Part shown: positions 47,047 to 55,415 of the stretch, one piece after another | How the letters are laid out: each line of letters opens with the position of its first letter | How positions within the stretch are numbered: position 1 is the stretch's first letter | DNA from: Cannabis sativa | Taxonomy: Eukaryota; Streptophyta; Magnoliopsida; Rosales; Cannabaceae | Assembly (NCBI RefSeq): GCF_029168945.1 | Contig: NC_083603.1 | Location: forward strand, 36,615,396 to 36,679,395 | Length of the DNA: 64,000 nucleotides | Direction: 5' to 3' | Notes under the pieces: model-generated | Told to the model about the DNA's origin: nothing | Seen by the model: only the letters and a program-made list of their open reading frames with translations | Database searches by the model: none | Translations under genes and position numbers: made by a program

Positions 47047-47462
47047 TGTTTACTTAGTAAAAATAAACCAAGGCTTGCTTAAGTGCCTCCGGTCGACTCC
47101 TCGTTTCCCTGGCTCAAGCCTTGAGCGCGTGGGGGCACATTTAATGATGACATTTAATGCAGCGATTCGCCTTTTGCAGGAATGTCTCCAGCCGCCTCCT
47201 CGGTCTTCTGACATGAGCTTGGGGCACGTGAAGGCGTGTCTAATGATGGCATTAAATGCAGCGATCCGCTTTTGCAGAGGTCGATTCGTTTCACGCCCTT
47301 TGATTGATGCGGCGCATTAATGGTGTCAGACGGATACTCAAACGTTTCCACCGCCTTTATGGCAGATTGATCTGATCCGTTGATTTTCGAGAATTCGAAT
47401 CGTGCATCTCCCCCACCGTACGATTGGTAGGTGATGATGCCTGTTCCTCATGCGTTTTTGCC

Positions 47463-47470
47463 TATAAAAG
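47463..47470 (+). promoter_or_regulatory. Antisense-gene TATA box (Tat-A)
   Basis: TATAAAAG in the context GCCTATAAAAGCC lies 433 bp from the LTR edge and points away from the LTR, opposite to gag-pol. A start near 47495-47500 fits the usual spacing. Between it and the ATG at 48136 lie a CT-rich leader and an intron with donor CT/GTAAGT (47668) and acceptor TTTTCTCAG (ending 48127). Confidence 0.65.
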
Positions 47471-47667
47471 CCACCACCTTTCCTTCATTTCGGTTACTTT
47501 CCATTCCTTGCCATTTCTGCTCGAATTTCCCAGAGAGAAAATTCCTCAAAGTAGCACGAACTGTCTTAACACTTAGACACTTCTTTCAGTTTTCCAGTGT
47601 TTGACTTCGCCAGTTCTTCTCAACTTTCACTTTACCACATTCAGTACCCCCAGTTCAACGATCTACT

Positions 47668-48127
47668 GTAAGTTTCTTGCATCCTTAGATAACATGCTTA
47701 TATTTACTTCGTTCGTTTTCTGGGTTCGTACTTAGAGATTTCTGGGTGTGTGAGTGTTTAAGTTCTTCGAGTTCTGTTTTATGTTTACTGCGTTAGTTGT
47801 AGAATCGCCATTATAATGCCTCTGTTGTAATCATACAGCTTTGTTGAAGAGAGCCATGCGTTCTTCGTTCAACAGTTGCTTAGGGCATAGAATGGTTTTT
47901 CTTCTTTTTTTTTTTTTGTTTTTTTTTGTTACTCTGTAAACCTCTTTCTGCGATTTCACTGCACCTGACACTTGTTCAGGGAATCTCTCTAGGGTTTCCC
48001 ATGTGACACGTGTCCAGAGGGGGCCTCTTTCCAGCGGTTGGGGGACCCCCACTCCCTTTTTCTTGACTTAGGGTTTGGTATGGGACCTAACTGCTGGAAT
48101 TTTCTTTTCCCTTTTTATTTTTCTCAG
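47668..48127 (+). other. Predicted 5' leader intron of the antisense gene
   Basis: A consensus donor GTAAGTTTCT at 47668, a T-rich tract near 47900 and acceptor TTTTTCTCAG at 48127 define a 460-bp intron. The downstream ATG is eight bases past the acceptor. The short minus-strand frame in this region is not supported. Confidence 0.55.
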
Positions 48128-48135
48128 AACACAAA

Positions 48136-49697
48136 ATGTCTGCTTCTGGCTCAAAATCTTCGAAGAAGAAGGGAAAAGACATGGCCACGCTGGAGGAGGT
48201 TTCCCTGGGACCTGTTGCCCAGGAGGGGTATAAATCCCGTGCGTCTGGGTGGGAAGCGGCTGAGCTTCGATCCACCTTGACTTGTCCTCACCAGCTGGAG
48301 AATATTATAGAAGTCGCTGGGATCAAGCCCTCCACCTCAGGGACCTATCACCGGCCTCCTCGTGACTCGGAGATGCCTAATCATAACTATGATCGCTTCG
48401 GGGCTTGGAGTCAGACTCATTTGATGGCTGGTGCCATGCTCCCGCTCCAAGATTACTTTGTTAATTTCCTTGTATTTGTCGGCCTTGCGCCATACCAACT
48501 CATTCGTCAAGCTTACCGCCTGCTCTCAGGCTTATTTATTTTTTACACCGCCCGCGGCTGGGGGTCTCCCAGCCCGGCGGAAATTTTATATTTTTATGAA
48601 CTTGTATCCGTCCCCAAGAAAGGGGACAAACTTAAGGATGGTTTTTATGGGTTCCGGATCCACCCTACCAACGAGGGGGTGGTTCCGTATAATAGGCAGA
48701 CTCATGTTAAGGAGTACCGCCACCGCTTTTTCTTCTCTTCTGGGTTCAGGGCCGTGGACCACCTGGAGCTTCTCACGGAGTGGGTGCGGATCCCACCTTA
48801 CCAGCGGACACTTCCCACTCAGGCTTTCCTTCGAAGGGCCCAAGCCTTTGCCTCCTATGACCGCGCCGATCTTGATGTCGGGGGCCTAGTCACCACGGAG
48901 AATTGTAGGAAGGCCAAACTTATCCTTTCTCACTAATCCGTGGATGACTCCAACCTCTCACGGGTCATCTGTCGCAATGTGAGGGCACCGGTTGCGGAGA
49001 AGGCCTTCCGGGACGAGCTCATTGCCACGGCAGAGAAGAAGTACCAAGATTATCTCTACCGGAAGGCCCAGGAGAAAGCATACTCTCAGGCTCAGGCTGC
49101 CTCTGGGAGAGGACTCCGCGTGGGGAGTCCGGTGGTGCGAGGGAGCCAAGCCATTGCCGGGAAGTCCGAGGCAAAATTTTTTGACAAGATTCTTCAAGAA
49201 GAGATTGGGGATCGTCCTGCGAGGAGGCCCCTTCGTATTGAAGATTCTTCCGAGAAGCAAACTTCCCGGCCACAGCCTCCGGTCCCCGAACCAAACTCGG
49301 GGGCTCCCGGTGCTAGCACCTCCAGTCCCCGAACCAAACTCGGGGGCTCCCGGTGCTAGCACCTCCGGTGCCGGCGGTAAGTCTCCCTTGGTAGTTCGTT
49401 ATGTTCCTTCCGTTGATGAGTACACCAGTCGTAGGTCCGTAGGGTTCGACGAGCGTCTTCGTAGATTTAGGATGTCGTCGACCCGGTGGGGGGATCGCTT
49501 GAAGGAGTTTTATTTTTCGAACTTAGGAGATTACCTAGGTCGGTCCCGGATGGGCTCCGGCCCTCCGGAACCTATTCCCTTAGGTCTCTCTGCTTACATA
49601 ATGTCCAGCTGGTTCCGGCCCTCGGACAGTTATCTTGGAGATGACGCTGCCAGCATTAAAGTTCAGGACTTTGCTAGGGCTGAATTAGGGAGTTCAG
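48136..49697 (+). pseudogene. Antisense gene of Tat-A, exon with PF04195-like domain
   Basis: The ATG at 48136 starts a Ser/Lys-rich leader (MSASGSKSSKKKGKDM). The PF04195-type ('putative gypsy type transposon') core follows at residues about 95-175: LPLQDYFVNFLVFVGLAPYQ, PSPAEILYFY and GFYGFRI. A TAA at 48934-48936 interrupts it, the frame continuing in phase, and a 43-bp tandem duplication at 49282-49367 shifts the frame by one. From there the frame is open to donor CAG/GTAGGAG at 49698. A short Pro-rich linker spans the duplication. No enzymatic motif is visible. Confidence 0.75.
49282..49367. repeat. 43-bp tandem duplication that shifts the frame
   Basis: GTCCCCGAACCAAACTCGGG begins at 49282 and again at 49325; the two 43-bp copies differ in one base near the end. 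Because 43 is not divisible by three, the plus-strand frame changes from phase 1 to phase 2 here, exactly as needed to join the two long open frames. Confidence 0.9.
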
Positions 49698-49775
49698 GTA
49701 GGAGTAGTTTATTTGCTGTATCTTGTATAAGCGGTTCCTCACGGACTTCTAACACTTGCTTATTTTTTGAAATAG

Positions 49776-50539
49776 ATATCTCCATGGATGCCATCCTGGA
49801 ACAGCTTGCCGGGGTTCATACTCCCGTGGCTCCTCCGGCCTTCACCTCTTCTTCCCCGGCCCCTTCCTTGAAGGTTTCTTCCAGCGCTCCCCCCGACACT
49901 ATTGACTTAGTGGATGATGAGGAGGTGCTTCCGGGAGAAGGCCAAGGGAAGGGATGGGACTTCTCGGAGGAAGCCGCTGGGGGTGCGGGAGCGTCTCGAG
50001 CCCTTCCGGAGGAAGCAGAGGAGGGCGAGGAGGAGCCTGAGGTGGCTCTAATTCGTAAGCGCAAGGGCAAGATGATTGCCCAGGATGAGCCAAAGAGGCC
50101 TCGGAGAGCCGACACTCCTGCTGATGGTCTGGACGGCGGGGTCTCCCCGATGGAGGAAAATCCTGCTCCTCCCAACATCGTTCTTACCCCGATTCAGGGG
50201 GACGAGGTGAGGCAGGAGCTTCGCATAGCCAAACACAACTATGCTATGGACGAGTACTCCCGGGGGTATGCCGAAGTGGAGGCCCTTAGGACGATTCTGC
50301 GAGCCGAGGTTGAGGCGAGCATCAACCACCCGGAATACCAGGATCCGTGGGACCTTAATCTGGACCCCTTATCGGACTGGTTCCGTCGCTTCCTAGGGCC
50401 TACCTTGGCTCCTTTTGCCGCGGATATGACCGGCGAGTTCGCTTCTCAGCTCACCCGTTGTGCGCCTAAGCGGTTTGCCACTTGCGCTTCCCTGAACTCC
50501 ATCTTCCAGGTCCAGGACCTTAGCCATTCTCTCACGGTG
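49776..50539 (+). CDS. Antisense gene of Tat-A, SIM-like and basic exon
   Basis: A 78-bp intron (49698-49775) precedes it; its length keeps the frame open even unspliced. The exon encodes ISMDAILEQLAG, a Ser/Pro linker, TIDLVDDEEV (a SUMO-interacting-like motif, 49901-49924), a Gly/Glu-rich stretch, then basic patches (IRKRKGKM, PKRPRR) fitting a nuclear localisation signal, and a region with DEYSRGYAEVEALR and FRRFLGPTL. The donor GGTG/GTAAGTAC lies at 50540. No stop is present. The matching exon in Tat-B is 23633-24078. Confidence 0.72.
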
Positions 50540-50635
50540 GTAAGTACTCTGCAATTTTTGCGTTTCCTTTTATTGTTTGTATTTTGCTTTCTCCTTTGAG
50601 AAATTCCTCCTTCTTATCCTTTCATTATGGTTCAG

Positions 50636-51310
50636 CTTGCTGCTGAGGCTGGCCGCCTCTCCAAGAACATCATAAACCATGGCTTCACTCTGTCCGACTT
50701 TGGGGACATAAATGATGTCAGTAAGGTCCTCCAGGACCTCACAGCGGAGAGGCAGATCTACCAGGAGGCTGCCGAGCGCCAGGAGGCCGCGGCCAAGGCC
50801 AAGGAAGAGGAGGCCAAACGGAGGGAGGCTCAGGCGGAGGCCATGATCCGGGACGAGGCTCAGCGGAGGGACAGGATGGAGGCCCATCATCAGGAGGAAC
50901 TAAGGGCTCAAACCGAGGCTGCTGACAAGGCCAGGCGGGATCTCCGGGAGGCCAGGGAGGCTTTGGATGAAATGGTCGCCAAGGTGAGATCTTTAGAGGA
51001 AACTCACCAGTCGGACATTGAGTCCAAGGCCGCTCTAGCTGCGGAGTTGAAGGAGCTTAGGGATTTCAAAGAACAATCCACCAGGAAGGCCAAGAGGGCC
51101 GAGCTCCTTTCTCCCGTTTCCTGCGCCCGGTGCCCGAAGCGCTTCGATGATGGTGTCTACATGGCTTGGGCCACCAATGATCAAAATATCAAGCTTACTT
51201 TTTATCCCAAACCCGAGGAAATGATTGCCAGATTCCGGGAAAAGAAGAAGAAGCTTGATGCCGCGCTAGAGGCGCGTATTGGACCTCGCCTTCCTCCGCG
51301 GGCTGATTGA
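50636..51310 (+). CDS. Antisense gene of Tat-A, coiled-coil last exon
   Basis: A 96-bp intron (50540-50635) with GTAAGTACT donor and ATGGTTCAG acceptor joins codons in phase. The exon begins LAAEAGRLSKNIINHG, has a long Ala/Glu/Lys/Arg coiled coil (KAKEEEAKRREAQAEAM, QRRDRMEAHHQEELRAQ, VRSLEETHQ), a small CARCPKRF motif and a charged end, stopping at TGA 51308-51310. The coiled coil suggests self-association or binding to a partner. No stop or frameshift occurs within this exon. Confidence 0.75.
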   Translation, partial: LAAEAGRLSKNIINHGFTLSDFGDINDVSKVLQDLTAERQIYQEAAERQEAAAKAKEEEAKRREAQAEAMIRDEAQRRDRMEAHHQEELRAQTEAADKARRDLREAREALDEMVAKVRSLEETHQSDIESKAALAAELKELRDFKEQSTRKAKRAELLSPVSCARCPKRFDDGVYMAWATNDQNIKLTFYPKPEEMIARFREKKKKLDAALEARIGPRLPPRAD

Positions 51311-51790
51311 GCTGCCGTACTATTGACCCAAATTCCACCCATTTCTTTTATAACTCTCTTTTTTTTTGTTTGTACATATTTGCTGCTGCCTTAGAACAAT
51401 TTACATATAGGTAGCAGCTTTCATTTAAAGGGGAGACAATTATATTTTAAGGCCTGTCCCCGGGCCGTTTATATGTATATTACCTGCCCTTTGGGCTAGG
51501 ATATTTTCTTTTATGCGATCTTTATTTGTCACACTTATGTTTTTTTAACCTGTCCTTTGGCTCAGGATTTTTATACTTATGCTTTTTTATTTTTGTGCAT
51601 ACTTTTGACCTGCCCTTTGGGTCAGGATATTTTACTTAGTTTGTTTTTTTTTTTTGTCCGTGCGGTATACCCTAGTACCCCCCTGAGTGGCATAGAAACT
51701 TTGTTTTTAAGGCACTCAGTTTTATTTAATATAGAGGAGGTATACATTTGGACGGTACAAACCCTTTGAACAAAATCTAAGTTTTAATTC
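51311..51790. other. Non-coding stretch between convergent units of Tat-A
   Basis: It holds a GGCCTGTCCCCGGGCC palindrome-like block at 51451-51466, three CCTGCCCTTTGGGTCAGG-type hairpins (51483, 51549, 51609), and GTACCCCCC with a 7-bp stem (CTGAGTG/CACTCAG) at 51676-51719. No credible reading frame is present. Confidence 0.7.
51483..51626. repeat. Three spaced copies of a short hairpin motif
   Basis: CCTGCCCTTTGGGCTAGG (51483), CCTGTCCTTTGGCTCAGG (51549) and CCTGCCCTTTGGGTCAGG (51609), spaced 66 and 60 bp, are each followed by an AT-rich stretch. Each can fold on itself (CCTG...CAGG, CCC...GGG). Confidence 0.8.
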
Positions 51791-51791
51791 G

Positions 51792-52265
51792 CTACTGGTA
51801 ATATTTTCTGAGGTGATCGGCATTCCAGGCTCTTGGGACGGTGGTTCCGTCCATTCTTTTTAGTTTGTAAGTGCCAGAACCGATCTCGTCCTCGATCTCA
51901 TATGGTCCCTCCCAATTTGGTCCAAGTACCCCCACTCCGGGTTCTTGGGTGGCTGGAAAAACCCTTCTTAGGACCATATCCCCAATAGCGAATTTTCTGT
52001 TTTTAACCTTGGAGTTAAAATACTTGGTCACCTTCTTTTGATAAGCAGCCATCCGTATTTGAGACTCATCCCGGAGTTCTTCGACTTGATCCAAAGCCTC
52101 TTGGAGCAGTGCCTGATTGGTGGCCGGATCATAAGTCGTCCTCCTGTGGGATGGGAATAATGTTTCCACCGGGACCATTGCTTCACAACCGTACGCCATT
52201 GAGAACGGCGAGTGACCGGTTGTGGTTATCGCGGGTCGTCCGTAGGCCCACAATACCCTTGGCAA
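51792..52265 (-). pseudogene. Tat-A integrase C-terminal part
   Basis: The frame includes PRVLWAYGRPAITTTGHSPF, SMAYGCEAMVPVE, a helical stretch ending YFNSKVKNRKFAIGDMVLR, and the C-terminal fold GPNWEGPYEI ... GTYKL, ending LRKYYQ and stop at 51792. This is the usual end of Ty3/gypsy integrase. It is out of frame with the integrase core upstream; a frameshift near 52270-52290 separates them. Confidence 0.9.
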
Positions 52266-52993
52266 TTCTTCGGGCCGGTTATTTTTACAGCCAGCGCCTT
52301 CTTTTTCAAAGTGACCTTTAGGATTTTATTGACTGCTTCCGCCTGGCCGTTTGTTTGAGGCCGGGCTACCGCGGAGAAGCTTTTTACCACTCCGTGTTGG
52401 TTGCAAAAGTCAGTAAATTCCTCGCAATCGAATTGCTTTCCATTGTCTGAGACTATCTTGTGAGGCAAGCCGTATCGACACACTATGTTTTTGATAACAA
52501 AGTCCAATGCCTTCTTAGCAGTTATTGTCTTCATAGGCTCAGCCTCTGTCCACTTGGTGAAGTAGTCCACTGCTACTATTGCATACTTTACCCCTCCTTT
52601 TCCCGTAGGTAGAGACCCGATGAGATCTATTCCCCAGACCGCGAAGGGCCAGGGGCTGGTCATCAAAGTGATCTCATTTGGAGGAGCTCTCGGTATGTTC
52701 GCGTACCTTTGGCACGAGTCACACTTTTGGACATAGTCTATACAATCTTTTTTCATTGTTGGCCAGAAGTACCCTTGCCTCAATATTTTCTTTGAGAGGC
52801 TGGGTCCTCCCGTATGATCTCCACAGAACCCTTCATGGACCTCCAGCATGATTTGTCTAGCTTCAGGGTCCGATACACACCTTAAATAAGGCATGCTGAG
52901 TCCTCTCCGGTAGAGAATTTGGTCCATCATTACATAACGATGAGCCTGATACTGAATCTTTCGAGACAAAGGCCCTCTCTTGGGGCAACTCAC
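52226..52993 (-). CDS. pol: Tat-A integrase zinc finger and catalytic core
   Basis: A 255-codon frame covers the HHCC finger (HEGFCGDHTGG ... CDSCQRY near residues 54-95) and the DDE core: WGIDLIG (Asp near 120), VSDNGKQF (Asp near 182) and GQAEAVNKIL (Glu near 218). Integrase would join cDNA to chromosomal DNA. It overlaps the end of the RNase H frame (52863) but is in another frame, so a frameshift near 52975-52990 is inferred. All three catalytic residues are present. Confidence 0.92.
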   Translation of the reverse strand: MSCPKRGPLSRKIQYQAHRYVMMDQILYRRGLSMPYLRCVSDPEARQIMLEVHEGFCGDHTGGPSLSKKILRQGYFWPTMKKDCIDYVQKCDSCQRYANIPRAPPNEITLMTSPWPFAVWGIDLIGSLPTGKGGVKYAIVAVDYFTKWTEAEPMKTITAKKALDFVIKNIVCRYGLPHKIVSDNGKQFDCEEFTDFCNQHGVVKSFSAVARPQTNGQAEAVNKILKVTLKKKALAVKITGPKNCQGYCGPTDDPR

Positions 52994-55358
52994 CCGTGGT
53001 TATGTATTTTATGATGGGGACCATCCGGTCGGGTTCTTGCCCAACCGTTAGTGTGGTCTCTTTTATTTTGATGCTTGGCTCTGCCAAGCGTTCCACTGGT
53101 ACTACCCCCAGCTCTTCGATTTCACTGTCCGAGGCTAACTTAGCCAGACAGTCTGCATGAGCGTTCTTCTCTCGGGGGATTCTTTCCATTTTATAGTCCG
53201 TGAACTCGTGGAGCAGTTCTCGGACTATTTCTACGTACGCGGCCATCCGTTCGCCGTGAGTTTGGTATTCTCCGGAGACCTGGTTTACGACCAGCTGAGA
53301 GTCACTGTAGACTTCCACTCTCTTGGCTCCTACAGCTTTAGCCAATTTTAGCCCTGCTATCAGGGCCTCATATTCGGCTTCATTGTTTGAAGCTGTGAAG
53401 TTGAATAGGAGTGCTGCCTGGAGCCGCAATCCAGTAGGTGATATCATAGCCACTCCGGCTCCCGAACCGTTCTCATTAGAAGCTCCGTCTACAAATACCC
53501 TCCAAGTGGGGATTGGTGGTACCGGTGTATTGGCTGTTGCCTCGGCTTCATTACATTCGGTGATGAAGTCTGCCAAGGCTTGGCCTTTTATGGAAATCCG
53601 GGGCACGTAATGTAAGTCGAATTGACTCAGCTCCATCGCCCACTTGAGGAGTCTTCCGGACGCTTCAGGCTTCTGGAGAACTTGCCGGAGCGGATGATTG
53701 GTCAAGATTTTGATCGGATGGGCTTGGAAGTATGACCTCAGCTTCCTTGATGCCATCAGGAGGCAGAATACTAATTTTTCAATGACCGGGTACCTTGTCT
53801 CGGCCCCTATCATGCGCTTACTGACATAGTACACGGGGTGCTGAGTTTTTTCTTCCTCCCGGACCAAGGCAGCGCTGACCGCGTGCTCGGAGACGGCCAA
53901 ATAAAGGAACAAGTCTTCTCCAAGGACGGGTTTCGATAGGATAGGAGGTTTGTCCATGTGGTCTTTCAACCTCTTGAATGCCTCCTCGCATTCATCCGAC
54001 CATTCGAACTTTTGGCATTTCTTCAGTATGTTGAAGAAGGGTATGCACTTGTCCGTGGAGCGTGAGATAAAGCGGCTCAGTGCAGCTACCTTTTCGGTCA
54101 AGCTCTGCACGTCCTTATGCTTCTTGGGCGATGGCATGTTCAGGAGAGCTTGGATTTTCTCCGGGTTTGCTTCGATTCCCCTTTGGCTGACTATGAAGCC
54201 CAGGAATTTTCCCGACTTGACCCCAAAAGTGCACTTTTTCGGGTTGAGCTTCATACCGTATCTCCGGACGACTTCGAAACATTCTTCTAAGTCGCTTGCA
54301 TGGCTGTTGCATGCTTTGGATTTGACGAGCATGTCGTCTACATATACCTCCATGTTTCGTCCCAGGAGGCTTTTAAACATCCGGTTAACCATTCTTTGAT
54401 AGGTTGCTCCGGCGTTTTTCGATGCGAAAGGCATGACTAGGTAGCAGTATACCCCCTTATCGGTCCTGAAGCTAGTGCACTCCTGGTCTGCCGTATGCAT
54501 TTTTATTTGGTTGTACCCAGCATAGGCATCCATGAAGGACAGCAGCTTAAATCCGGACGTGGCGTCTACCATCTGGTCGATCCTGGGTAGCGGGAAGCAG
54601 TCCTTTGGGCAAGCTTTGTTTAGATCTGTGAAATCTATACAAACTCGCCAAGTCCCGTTCGGCTTGGGTACCAGGACCAGATTGGCCATCCATTCCGGAT
54701 AGTATACGTCGCGGATCATGCCATTGGACAAAAGTTTGTCCACCTCTTTCTCTAAGGCCTCGGCTTTCATCGAGTCGAGCGGGCGTCTCTTTTGCTGTAC
54801 AGGGGGCATGTCCGGGTTGACATTGAGTACATGGGTGATGACATGAGGGCTTATGCCGGTCATGTCTTCTTGGCGCCATGCAAAGATGTCTATGGCGCCC
54901 TTCATTGTTTTTATTATTTTTTCTTTTTCCTCCGGATCCAGGCTCTTCCCTATTCGGAGTACTTTAGTGGAGTCGTCGTCGCAGACTGGTATTTCTTCGA
55001 CGTCCTCCATTGGTTCCACGACCCTTTCGGATCCTATGCGAGGATCCAACTCATCCTCTTCAGCCTTCTCTATTCCGGGGGATTCCCGGAGCGTGAATAC
55101 AGGTAGGTGAGTGGCAACATTGTAACATTGCCTGGCCTCTCCCCGATTTCCCCTCACAGTTCCGACTCCGGCTTCCTGGGTAGGGAATTTCAGGCACAGG
55201 TGTCGGATTGAAGTAATCGCACCAAAGTCCACTAGGGCCGGTCGGCCTAGGATCGCGTTGTAGGCTGTTGGACAGTCTACCACCACGAAGGTGCAATACT
55301 TAAATGTGCTCTGGGGGGTATCCGGGCACAGGGTAACCGGGAGCCTTACTTTTCCCAT
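52863..55358 (-). CDS. pol: Tat-A reverse transcriptase, RNase H and archaeal-type RNase H
   Basis: An 831-codon frame with the end of protease (ILGRPALVDF near 36-45), reverse transcriptase (LVPKPNGTWRVCIDFTDLNK near 229-248, LSFMDAYAGYNQI with catalytic Asp near 277, YVDDMLV at 339-345), a first RNase H with degraded active site (LAVSEHAVSAALV near 487-499), and a second RNase H with Asp 624 (FVDGAS), Glu 660, Asp 686 (YSDSQLV) and Asp 736 (HADCLAKLA). The double RNase H is typical of the Tat lineage. It is in phase with gag upstream across one TGA. Confidence 0.95.
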   Translation of the reverse strand: MGKVRLPVTLCPDTPQSTFKYCTFVVVDCPTAYNAILGRPALVDFGAITSIRHLCLKFPTQEAGVGTVRGNRGEARQCYNVATHLPVFTLRESPGIEKAEEDELDPRIGSERVVEPMEDVEEIPVCDDDSTKVLRIGKSLDPEEKEKIIKTMKGAIDIFAWRQEDMTGISPHVITHVLNVNPDMPPVQQKRRPLDSMKAEALEKEVDKLLSNGMIRDVYYPEWMANLVLVPKPNGTWRVCIDFTDLNKACPKDCFPLPRIDQMVDATSGFKLLSFMDAYAGYNQIKMHTADQECTSFRTDKGVYCYLVMPFASKNAGATYQRMVNRMFKSLLGRNMEVYVDDMLVKSKACNSHASDLEECFEVVRRYGMKLNPKKCTFGVKSGKFLGFIVSQRGIEANPEKIQALLNMPSPKKHKDVQSLTEKVAALSRFISRSTDKCIPFFNILKKCQKFEWSDECEEAFKRLKDHMDKPPILSKPVLGEDLFLYLAVSEHAVSAALVREEEKTQHPVYYVSKRMIGAETRYPVIEKLVFCLLMASRKLRSYFQAHPIKILTNHPLRQVLQKPEASGRLLKWAMELSQFDLHYVPRISIKGQALADFITECNEAEATANTPVPPIPTWRVFVDGASNENGSGAGVAMISPTGLRLQAALLFNFTASNNEAEYEALIAGLKLAKAVGAKRVEVYSDSQLVVNQVSGEYQTHGERMAAYVEIVRELLHEFTDYKMERIPREKNAHADCLAKLASDSEIEELGVVPVERLAEPSIKIKETTLTVGQEPDRMVPIIKYITTGELPQERAFVSKDSVSGSSLCNDGPNSLPERTQHALFKVCIGP

Positions 55359-55415
55359 CGGGATTAGCGTCGTCCCGTTAAATCCCGTGAGCTGTGACCC
55401 ACTAGGCGAGAGGTC

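Noticed and set aside
46750..47351. Short plus- and minus-strand frames in and beside the Tat-A LTR (repeated at 58354-58593)
   Set aside because: They fall in LTR or promoter DNA and have no domain. The duplicate at the other LTR follows from LTR identity.
48958..50329. Minus-strand frames opposite the Tat-A antisense gene
   Set aside because: They mirror GC-rich codons of the plus-strand exons and have no recognisable domains.
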